Below are positions 13,901-25,900 of a DNA stretch of 64,000 bases, piece by piece. Below the pieces are notes generated by a model. That model saw nothing but the letters and a program-made list of their open reading frames with translations, did not search any database and was not told the origin of the DNA. The position numbers and the translations under genes are program-made. Numbering within the stretch: the first letter of the stretch is position 1; the number at the start of each line of letters is the position of its first letter. The DNA comes from Saturnia japonica (taxonomy: Eukaryota; Arthropoda; Insecta; Lepidoptera; Saturniidae): assembly GCA_033032175.1 (NCBI GenBank), contig CM065325.1, forward strand, positions 3,562,930-3,626,929, in the 5' to 3' direction.

Positions 13901-16900
13901 CTTCTAGGACAGTACTATCACTCAAAGTAGGCTCATGTTGAGCTGACTCTTCAATATGAGTCTTTGAAGTCGATGGTTTAATTTCTAAGTCCACATACTT
14001 GAGAACATTGGCCATATTAAAATTTTTTGGCCCTTTTTTTAAATTTTTATATTTAAACTTTATTTAATATATTTCTTATTCCTTTTTTTAATTCATTCTT
14101 TTTAAAGATAGAAGTTAAAAAAAATTTGTAATGGTGTTCGGACTCAACTTAAGTAGCAATTTATATTCAATTATGTTACTAAAAATTTCATACTTATACT
14201 TTAAATTTCATTGTTCGATAACGTTTGATTTATGTTTTGGCTTTAAAAGACTAGTTTGGCGCAAAATTATCATTAAACCAAGAAATTGAATTGCTGTTAA
14301 AATTATTTTAATCCAAGAAGTTAAGCTCTGTGTTACTTCGGTTTTGTTACTATTGAGAATTCTTAAAATGTATTGTGCTTTGATTTATTGACGTTATAAA
14401 TGTAGCAGATTATGAGCCGGTAGCGCAGTGGACAAGTTACTTTTGTAGTAATCAAATAAATCTAACCAGCATATAAAAGTAATATGAACTAGGAAAAAAA
14501 ACATTTATATCATAAGGTAGCAAATGATCTTTACACAACAAAAGACAACTGTATGACACATAAATCGCGGTAGATGGGCACCTATTTCTAACATGACATG
14601 CCGTCACTACAGCATCCGCCCAAAACCCGCCTGAAAGTTTAGATGATAACAACATGCATCTTGCCATCTCAACCAGTGTTCTATTCATCCTCTCAGCTAC
14701 ACCGTTTTGCTGTGGAGTATGAGGAATCGTTTTTCTTCTAGAAATTCCTTCTTTACTCAAGAAGTCATCAAACTCTTTATTACAATACTCACCGCCATTA
14801 TCACTTTGTAAGTATTTTATTTTCTTGCCAGTCATATTTTCTACATATTGCTTGTATATTTTAAACACAGTAAAAACCGAACTCTTCTTACTTAATAAAT
14901 ATACCTCGCACCATCTCGTAGAATCGTCGATAAACGTCACAAAATATTTCGCGCCTCCTAAGGCTGCATTTTTCATAGGACCACATACATCGGAATAAAC
15001 TATTTTTAGTTTTTCATTAAACGGTCCGCTCGAGTAAGAAAAAGGAAGAGAACTCATTTTACCACGTATGCATATTTCGCAATTACGCAACCTATTGACG
15101 GTACTCATATTACTTCCGACACGTAAATTGCAATGGTCTAAGAGTTTTGTTAGATCGTTTGCATTTAAGTGACCCAAACGCTCATGCCATTGTAAAATAT
15201 CGCTTTCATTAGAAACCGATGAAGCTTGAGCACACTGTTCCTTTACATAATAAAGATTATCTTTTCGAAATGCGATTAACTTCACATTACCATCAGTATC
15301 AGTCACTAGAGCCCTATCATCCCTAAACGTAACATGAAACCCCTTATCGGTAATTTTTGCAACTGAAATCAAGTTAGTTCGCAAATCAGGAACATATAAC
15401 GTGTTAGGTAGTTCAACTACACTTTTGAAGTTAGTATTATATGCAGACAATCTTACTGTACCTTTACCTTGTACTAGAGCACTCTGATTAGTAGCCAGAG
15501 TCACTTTACCGTCAGAAGGCTGTAAAGTATTTCTAAAATAGGTTTTATCGTTACATAAATGACTCGTACAACCGCTATCGATAATCCAGTTTCCATTCTC
15601 GCAGTTTCCAAAGTGACAATCACCTGAAATACAATTAAATGTTACAAAACTAGTATCGACCTTTTCTGTTGTTAATTTATTTTCTGATACATATTTTACC
15701 AAATCCTTCTGTTTTAATTTATTACATTCCGAAGCTTTGTGTCCTTTTTTATGACATTTAAAACATTTGTAAAGAAACTTAGACATTTTATCGACAGACT
15801 GTACAGAGTTTGATCCAAATTTCTTCTTATTTCTCTTCAAAACATTGAAAGTATTATCGCTACTCGATCTCCTAGCATTGCTTTCTTCAAGAATTTTAAT
15901 TTTTAATATCTCCGGGTCCGGAAATGAATCTCTAGACTCAATTGCACACCTGAAATTCTCGAAACTTGATGGCAAGCTAAACAATAGCATTATCGATGCT
16001 AAATCATTGTGAATTTCTACGTCCATCTCGTGTAACTTGCATTTAGCGTCAAAGAACTTGGTCAAGTGTTCATGAATATCATCACCTTCGCTCATTTTAC
16101 ATAATATGAGCTGCTTCAGTAAGCTAGCCTTCCTAGCTGGTCCTTTCGAAGCATATACCGACTCAAGCTTCAACCAAACATCGTTTGATGTCTTACACTC
16201 TCTTATATGACGTAACTCGCTCGGGCTCATCGCTAAAAGTAGCTCTGCCTTCGCTTTTGAGTCTTGTGACTCCCATAAAGCCGCCTCTGGTAATTCGACT
16301 GGCTTTGGTTTACTACCATCTACGTATTCCCATAAATCGTTCTTTATTAAAATCGCCTGTGCGTGTACCTTCCAGGAATCATAGTCATTCCTACCAAGAA
16401 CCTCGATCCTCATTGTAGTCATGGTGCCGCCCTTTTCGCTGCTCCACTTACAATTGATCTCTTTGCACTTTTATTCGACGATCACATATGATAACTCTTC
16501 TTTCGTTATCCACCGATTTTATTTATATACTATTTATCGGTAACTGGGCCCATAACCATTGTAGCAGATTATGAGCCGGTATCGCAGTGGAAGTTATTTG
16601 TAGTAATAAATAAAACCAGCATATAAAAGTAAAGAACAGGAAAAAACATATATATAAGGTAGCAAAGATCTTTACACAACAAAAGACAACTGTATGACGC
16701 ATACCAAATTTAAAATATGAAAGATACAAATTTATTATAAAAGAGTATCTACTCAATAATAAATTCATAAAGCTTCACTTTAACTTTGGTAACGCAACGG
16801 ACATGATTTCAAGACTTGGTTGCTTATTTTCCACTTTTTCTTAAAAAATAGCATTCGGACTTAAAAACCCACATTAGTTTTCATAAATAAAAGAGTATTA

Positions 16901-19900
16901 AGAATAAAATGGTAAAAAAAGAAAATGAGAATTACCAAGTTTAAATTTTAAGTCATAATTTGACCAGTTGTACCAATTTTGTGAAAATGCTCATGTATCT
17001 GATGGTAGGTATGGTACAGTCTACAAACACTTCGTTATCAATGAGTATTTATTGGATTTATTATTTCAATCCTTTTTATATAAATTACCCCCAGGATGCG
17101 AATAAACGATTATCTGAGTTTCCTTTCCAAAGCTTTTCTTCACTACTCGATAACGCCTCTTTTAACGAAATTTTATAGACCTTCTAGCTGCTTCACATAT
17201 CTATTAACAATTTTTAATCTATATAAATTGGCTATTAAAAAAAAATTAAAATAAATATTGTATATAAACTTGAATTATGGATGACCTACATTGCATTGCC
17301 CAGAAATTTCAAATTTATAAATTTGCGATTAAACTGTCTCACAGCTGTTTCTTCATTTGTTGGCAGTCTATTTCCATCCTACTTCAATTCACTCATTTGA
17401 TTTCTCTTCCCTTCACGATTGATGACATTCGTTACACCTTTTCTCCTACTCTATTGGCCTCTTGACATTCAGTGTTACAGCATTTGAACTATATTACATT
17501 TGTATATATTTCAAGGACAGACATATAACGAAAGTAGGACTCATTTAAGTGAATCTTCAATATGAGTACAAGTATTGCGAAGCGATGTGTTAGATAATTT
17601 TAAGTACAAATATCTTGATACTAAAGCTTCAACTTACTTTAATTTCAGTCAAACTGTATGGTCTATGTTGTTCTTTTTCAGACTGTTTCGTCTAAAAAAC
17701 CTTAACCAATTTTGCTAAAATAGTTTAGATCATTGGAACAAACTCTATATCCTTAGTTTGGTTCTATGAGAATTCCGACAAAAATGTCCTTCTATTTATG
17801 ACGTATGTACAGATTGTAGTAGCAGTTAATTTATTCTTATAATAAAATAAAAGATTTTATTTCAAAAGTGTCTTAAAAATTATATTTAACGTACAAAGAT
17901 TTACCCAAAGGAACTGTTGGCCATTAATCGCGGTAGATGGGCACCTATTTCTAACATGACATGCCGTCACTACAGCATCCGCCCAAAACCCGCCTGAAAG
18001 TTTAGATGATAACAACATGCATCTTGCCATCTCAACCAGTGTTCTATTCATCCTCTCAGCTACACCGTTTTGCTGTGGAGTATGAGGAATCGTTTTTCTT
18101 CTAAAATTCCTTCTTTACTCAAGAAGTCATCAAACTCTTTATTACAATACTCACCGCCATTATCAGTTTGTAAGTATTTTATTTTCTTGCCAGTCATATT
18201 TTCTACATATTGCTTGTATATTTTAAACACAGTAAAAACCGAACTCTTCTTACTTAATAAATATACCTCGCACCATCTCGTAGAATCGTCGATAAACGTC
18301 ACAAAATATTTCGCGCCTCCTAAGGCTGCATTTTTCATAAGACCACATACATCGGAATAAACTATTTTTAGTTTTTCATTACACGGTCCGCTCGAGTAAG
18401 AAAAAGGAAGAGAACTCATTTTAACCACGTATGCATATTTCGCAATTACGCAACCTATTGACGGTACTCATATTACTTCCGACACGTAAATTGCAATGGT
18501 CTAAGAGTTTTGTTAGATCGTTTGCATTTAAGTGACCCAAACGCTCATGCCATTGTAAAATATCGCTTTCATTAGAAACCGATGAAGCTTGAGCACACTG
18601 TTCCTTTACATAATAAAGATTATCTTTTCGAAATGCGATTAACTTCACATTACCATCAGTATCAGTCACTAGAGCCCTATCATCCCTAAACGTAACATGA
18701 AACCCCTTATCGGTAATTTTTGCAACTGAAATCAAGTTAGTTCGCAAATCAGGAACATATAACGTGTTAGGTAGTTCAACTACACTTTTGAAGTTAGGAT
18801 TATATGCAGACAATCTTACTGTACCTTTACCTTGTACTAGAGCACTCTGATTAGTAGCCAGAGTCACTTTACAGTCAGAAGGCTGTAAAGTATTTCTAAA
18901 ATAGGTTTTATCGTTACATAAATGACTCGTACAACCGCTATCGATAATCCAGTTTCCATTCTCGCAGTTTCCAAAGTGACAATCACCTGAAATACAATTA
19001 AATGTTACAAAACTAGTATCGACCTTTTCTGTTGTTAATTTATTTTCTGATACATATTTTACCAAATCCTTCTGTTTTAATTTATTACATTCCGAAGCTT
19101 TGTGTCCTTTTTTATGACATTTAAAACATTTGTAAACAAACTTAGACATTTTATCGACAGACTGTACAGAGTTTGATCCAAATTTCTTCTTATTTCTCTT
19201 CAAAACATTGAAAGTATTATCGCTACTCGATCTCCTAGCATTGCTTTCTTCAAGAATTTTAATTTTTAATATCTCCGGGTCCGGAAATGAATCTCTAGAC
19301 TCAATTGCACACCTGAAATTCTCGAAACTTGATGGCAAGCTAAACAATAGCATTATCGATGCTAAATCATTGTGAATTTCAAAGAACTTGGTCAAGTGTT
19401 CATGAATATCATCACCTTCGCTCATTTTACATAATATGAGCTGCTTCAGTAAGCTAGCCTTCCTAGCTGGTCCTTTCGAAGCATATACCGACTCAAGTTT
19501 CAACCAAACATCGTTTGATGTCTTACACTCTCTTATATGACGTAACTCGCTCGGGCTCATCGCTAAAAGTAGCTCTGCCTTCGCTTTTGAGTCTTGTGAC
19601 TCCCATAAAGCCGCCTCTGTTAATTCGACTGGCTTTGGTTTACTACCATCTACGTATTCCCATAAATCGTTCTTTATTAAAATCGCCTGTGCGTGTACCT
19701 TCCAGGAATCATAGTCATTCCTACCAAGAACCTCGATCCTCATTGTAGTCATGGTGCCGCCCTTTTCGCTGCTCCACTTACAATTGATCTCTTTGCACTT
19801 TTATTCGACGATCACATATGATAACTCTTCTTTCGTTATCCACCGATTTTATTTATATACTATTTATCGGCAACTGGGCCCATAATCATTGTAGCAGATT

Positions 19901-22900
19901 ATGAGCCGGTATCGCAGTGGAAGTTATTTGTAGTAATAAATAAAACCAGCATATAAAAGTAAAGAACAGGAAAAAACATATATATAAGGTAGCAAAGATC
20001 TTTACACAACAAAAGACAACTGTATGACACATACCAAATTTAAAATATGGAAGATACAAATTTATTATAAAAGAGTATCTACTCAACAATAAATTCATAA
20101 AGCTTCACTTTAACTTTGGTAACGCAACGGACATGATTTCAAGACTTGGTTGCTTATTTTCCACTTTTTCTTAAAAAATAGCATTCGGACTTAAAACCCA
20201 CATTAGTTTTCATAAATAAAAGAGTATTAAGAATAAAATGGTAAAAAAAGAAAATGAGAATTACCAAGTTTAAGTTTTAAGTCATAATTTGACCAGTTGT
20301 ACCAATTTTGTGAAAATGCTCATGTATCTGATGGTAGGTATGGTACAGTCTACAAACACTTCGTTATCAATGAGTATTTATTGGATTTATTATTTCAATC
20401 CTTTTTATATAAATTACCCCCAGGATGCGAATAAACGAGTTGTACCTGGTCAAATGGGTGAACTAGTACTGGAAGCCCATAAACTGTCAATGTGTCAAGT
20501 AAGCGGACTGAATGGGCAACCGAAGACCGCGCAACTTTGCCTGAGAGCGTACAAAACCACATTATATCACGAGTGTAAGTATATTATATTCAACAACGTC
20601 CGCCACTAAAATTATAAGAGAAAATGTTTCTTCAACACAAAATAAAAAAATACGTTATTCCGGGTTTTTTTTAATTCTTTCTAGGTCTAATTTTAGCCCA
20701 CAATCTTACCTGTTGTTAAGTGACGATGTGGTCCAAGATAATAACATAATAAGCCTAATAACTGGATCGTAAGTGCAGCTGCCGGAACACATCTATATGA
20801 CTAAGATGGGGCAAGCATACGGCCAGCCTCATTGTAAGCGGTTACCGTAGCCTAATGGATGTTTGTAACACTACAGATATCACTAGCGCGTTTCTGTCCT
20901 TGCACCTCCCTCGAAGAGCTCTAGAAACTGCTAACCGCAGGAACATAACGCGAAGTTATTTGGCTTTGGTCTTCTGTAGGTTGAAGACATATCACCAGTC
21001 GAGCGGACCCAAAAGAAGAGATTTCACTGCGTCCTAAATCTTAAAGCTTGTTTCGTTGCAGAACGTCAAGTTCACCAAACGAATTATCACTAATACACAA
21101 AGTTTAATTTACAAAATACCTATTATTTCATTTTAGCACTAATCACAATACCATCTGATAAGCCAGTTCTACGGACTTACGGATCAGTATTACCTTCTTA
21201 TCTCAAAAGTACGATATATCCCTCAGGAAGAGGTGTGATTATAAAAGAACGGCTAAAGATTAAAGATATGTTTACAATGGCGCTCAAAGTCGATCCGGAT
21301 ACAGAAACATCCAATTTGAAGGTAAATATTATAATAAAGATTATTGTGTGTAATGATAGTTATTATTATCTTATTAGGTTTTAGTTTGAATAACTCAACG
21401 ATTTTATTAACCAGTTTCATTTTTAACATGGTTTAATAAACTCGCTTTTATGTTGGCCTTAGTATAAACTTTGCAATCGATTTTAAACTGCCTTTTCACA
21501 TGTGTCTGTTATGAGCTCATGAAAATTTTACACTAAAAAGCAGAAAATAATTATATATTTTTTCTTAATTTACCACGTTTTAAAAAATATAAAATAACGA
21601 GAATCGTGGAGCGCGTGCACAGGCATGGATCTATAATTTAAGTTTAGAAGTCATACAATAAGGTTTCTAGACGTATAAATATCAATACAATAAGGTTTCT
21701 AGACGTATAAATATCAATGGAAACAATGGAATTTTCTTCGATAATTGAAAACTATGTTTATGATGAGTCATGAACCCCGACTCCCACTCCACCACACCTC
21801 ACCTGCAGGTGTACATGACAATGTTATTCTTTACTTAAAGTGTTTTATTAGGTACATTAAAAAGAAAGAATTATTTTTGTTACCATCACAACCCGCAATA
21901 TTTAATATATCTATTTTTGCTCACTCTGCAAACTCGTGGCCCGAACTTTTTTGAAATAGTTTTAATTGTTAATTTTTTTAAAGTTATACTTCTTTGACGT
22001 GTTATGAAAAAAAAGATGAGGGGAATTATCACGATGCTCGTTGTAACAAAAATTCCAAGCATCAAGTTGCTTGCTAAACCACTTTTTTATTGTGGTGAAC
22101 ATAATCACATTCAATGTTATGCGTCATATAACATCGAGCACACTCAATGTTATGCGTCATATAACATCGAGCACATTCAATGTTATGCGTCATATAACAT
22201 CGAGCACACTCAATGTTATGCGTCATATAACATTGTGTGTGACTATTCAACGAAGTATAACTTCTAACTCGCTTATATAAAAACGCGTACTATACGCATC
22301 AACTTTTTTTTATACTATACTATATTTGTCTATTTATTGTGATTGACAGACAATATGCATAGCGCTGGGCATAGAGCAAGCGACGTTACGACATAGAGGA
22401 GACAAGGGTATAGCATGGCTTACGCAGTTGATGGATGTAATCGACGTTTTGGACTATCCAGTGCCTGGGTACACTCCATCAACGGTGCTCTCTGAACTCC
22501 ATGTCCATGTCTCGGATTGTGCAGTTGATTATAGGTATAACGATTTTATCTGATTTTCATTTGTATTTCAGGCGGATATAACACATTTATTGCTGGGTCT
22601 GGACCGCGACCACCATACACCAAGTCTAACACAGTCTCGTTCCGGGGTTAGCCGGTGAATATCCAGTAAGGGAGCGTTCATTAATTACGTGAGGTATTCA
22701 GGGGGGAGGGGGTAAAGTTGAATCTCGCTCAATCTCACGCGGTGGAGAGGGGTGTCTCGAAAAATATCACTTAATTTTTCCCTGTAAAAAACCCGTATAA
22801 AATTGCAAAAAAAAAAGGGTAAAATATAAGTGAAACATGTTTACATGATATCGAACAGCTCCTGAGAGAAGCGGCGGAAAGAAAGGAATATTGGCGGATT

Positions 22901-25900
22901 GTCACAAAACGAGCTACTGAACTTCTGTGCGCAATCGTCAAAATCACATGTATTTTTTCCAATAGTCACTCTTGAGACCGTGCATGAGTCTTCATGGACT
23001 GAATTAGAATAAATATGCTTTTATTAAATCTAATAATTTCCATTTATGAATTTTATTGTTAAATTTTATCATTGTGATCTTAGACTAAAGTCTAAACAAT
23101 CTTAAACACTAGTCTTCTAATTACTTAAAAACTTAAACTTAAAAATAAATAACTTCATTACATTTACACTAAAATTTACATATTTTGTAAAATCTGCCAC
23201 GTTAGCCTAGTGGTCGTGAGCGCGACTGCTGGGTTTGATTCCCAGGTCGAACAAAGTATTATTGCATTTTTCTATGAAATTCTCAGTAACAGCTCAGAGT
23301 ATGGCTTTGTGCCCGATTAATGGCAACAGGCTCGCCCCCTATTACATGGGACCTAAAAAAAACATGGCTAACTGTGGGTGTACGTCAATACACCTCTTCC
23401 TAACCCTTCGGGGATACAGGCATAATGGTATGTTATATTATGTTGAAAAATCTCCCCTGAAATATGGGCAGGGGAGAGGGAGGATCAGAAAATTGTCGTA
23501 AACGCCCCATGTAATTAATGAAGGCCCCCTAATCAAACGAGGTAGTAGGGATCTCTATCCGACAAGGTGGATTTTTGCGAGACGTATTTTATAAACGGCC
23601 TCTAAACCCGCTTGAGTGACTCTTTTTATCGCAATTCGAGATCAGCCAATGTATATCCAGATGTAATTCTGCCTCTAAGACAGTAATTATTAACTAATTG
23701 TAAAACACTGCTTCCTACTTTTGAGTTTTGGGACACTGTAGAGGATTAAAAAGAAGTGCCCGATTTTTCTTAGAAATTCAGAGAAAAAAATACACCAGGC
23801 CGGATTTCAAAGTTTGGTAAAAAATTACTGGAGTCCTCGATATTGTCATGGTTCTTTTCATGCGGGAGTGGACCACTGTTACCTTCGCCTAAATCCGGCC
23901 CTAAAAATACGTACTATGATTTATCTACAGACCACTTTACCTGCCTATACGGACCATAGTTACACTTGGAAACTTCAATGTCTCGAGTAATCTCATAGCC
24001 GCAACGAACACTTCTTGCCTTCGTTTCCTCGCTCAAGAATGCACGCTATTTCTCTGCCATCTATATAATACAAAACCGAACGTTGCTGTGCCGCTAGACG
24101 ACGGTAAACTACCTGACGTGAACAAAGATTACGTTTGTGTAGTCGACGTTGGATTGTTCGAGCTTTCTTTAAGAATGGAGGATAAAACCACTGGGGTATG
24201 TTACTTTATTTTTATTCAGTTTTTTTTTAAATCGATATATTTGTATACTAACCGTGCCTCGCTGATTCACCCTCGTTACATTAGGATTGTACGTATACAT
24301 GATTAATTTTATACACAATATAATAAATACTTGCCCACAGGTTGTCAGATTGGTTGACGTTTATGGTTATTGCTTTGCTCCTTAGGGTCGTAGTGTGAAG
24401 TTATTGTCGCCTTCCTCAATAAATAGGCTATAAAATGCAGAAATAATTTTTCAGATTTGACTGACAATTCTAATAGAGCGTTCAAACAATCTTGAGCTTT
24501 AATGTTGATAAACTCCAAATTCCACATTAATTTTTTTTTTTTTAGATTTTATTAAAAATATTTAATTGTTTAATAAAACGATTATTATTAGTAGTACATA
24601 TAGAAATACAGTAAAAGCTCTTTATTCGCGGGTATATGTTCCGTAAATATGCCGCGAATACAGAAGCTGTGAATATGGAATGGTAATTTATATGGGATTA
24701 TAGGGGATACGTTCCTAGGTGACAAAATAAAAAATAAGTATATAAAGAAATGAATTTAAATGAAGTTTTTGACCATATTGATTAATTATTATCTTCAGGC
24801 TTATATGACGGTTTAAAGAATTTTGTAATTTTTTCTTGCTTTGCAGTTTTTGAAAGGTCCTTCAATTTAAACCGATATTCAGCAGAAGCATTACTAATTT
24901 GCCTTTTAAAAATAAGACTTCGTTGCATAGATGGATCAATTTTCATAAAGAAATCAGAAACCTCATTTTCCATTCTTAAACCTTCACTAAGATTTTTCAA
25001 ATGAAATGTCACATTCCCCTGCTTGTTGAAGCCTCTTCTTCAATGGGCTGTGAATTTAACATTTCCTCCAAGTCTGTTTCATTCAAATGTTTATCATGCT
25101 AATGCAACTTCTGAATGTCTCTTAATTCTATCTGTTCGAACCCATCTCGTCCTATTCCATTCGCCATTCCATTCATTCATGTCGGCTTTGTTTGCAGTCA
25201 ATGTACCGATTAGATCCACGAATATAGGAATTGGATTGCATCTTTTTAAATCCGCGAATAGTGAAAACGCGAACCAAGGAAGCGCTAATAAGGAGTTTTT
25301 ACTGTTTATAAAAATTAATACAAACAAATTCGACTAAAGATTTTACTGAACGTTATTTCCGTCAGAAAAAGGAGCTGAGTCACTCTCAAGTGGCGCCTAA
25401 AGAAGTTTCACTTCAAAAAATAAATATCGAATAGTAAAATTAAGTAATGTATTTCAGTCGAATGACCAGCCCCAGGTCGATCTGAGTGCATCGAACAACT
25501 TGGTAACAGTGCATACGTGTTGGGATTCCGCCAGCGCCCTCTGCCGGCTTGTCACTTATGTGGCTTGCGATGGTGACTCTCAGCCGCCCTTCGATCCTTC
25601 CTCACGACACACTAGCATTTGCTCCGACCATCCATTGGAGAATCTCGTTGGTGAGTTTACTATAAATCGACGTGTGTCGATTTTCTAGAATGGTCTCAGT
25701 AAAAATAACTGCATCGCTTGTAATTTATTTTTTCGCTTCAGAGTATAAGATAAAATTATAATAATTCCTAAAATATACGTTTTAATAATTATAGAAACGT
25801 CAACATATCTCAGTCAATTTTTATTAAAATTAATGATTCCAAAACTTTGTAGTATAAAATTGATGTTTTCGTTAAAAAAAATATATTTAAAAACCTTTTT

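Larger units (their letters stand above)
11566..20446 (-). mobile_element. Composite Copia (Ty1/copia) locus, represented twice
   Basis: Outer version: host flank 11566-11795, LTR 11796-11990, reverse-transcriptase part to 14015, then from about 17925 integrase-gag, LTR 19890-20088, host flank 20089-20446. Inner version, lying inside the outer one: host flank 14133-14400, LTR remnant 14401-14560, integrase-gag 14562-16422, LTR 16560-16758, host flank 16759-17109. Both versions have the same left flank, the same right flank and the same ATAAA target duplication, so they represent one insertion event. The element is antisense to ATG2 within intron 9. See findings for the assembly interpretation. 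Confidence 0.8.
22590..23690 (+). repeat. Older dispersed repeat interrupted by a MITE
   Basis: Sequence on either side of the MITE (22590-22669 and 23530-23690) is continuous with the related uninterrupted repeat at 28790-29000: TATCCAGTAATCAAA and then GCGGTAGGG and CGAC. This identifies the pre-insertion site. Confidence 0.6.

Noticed and set aside
16759..17109. Duplicate ATG2 exon 10 as an alternative exon
   Set aside because: Only the acceptor and 15 exon bases are copied; the frame then runs into Copia linker sequence, so it cannot encode the exon.
22111..22234. Array-like repeat that could be mistaken for a CRISPR
   Set aside because: Units are directly adjacent with no unique spacers and lie in a eukaryotic intron; it is a minisatellite.
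22004..22280. Overlapping open frames of 87 and 69 codons
   Set aside because: They are produced by the 33-bp tandem repeat, which is open in several frames; the peptides are repeats of the same unit.
23196..23270. Possible tRNA gene
   Set aside because: A and B box-like motifs are present, but the cloverleaf and anticodon arm are not convincing and a SINE body follows; called as a SINE.
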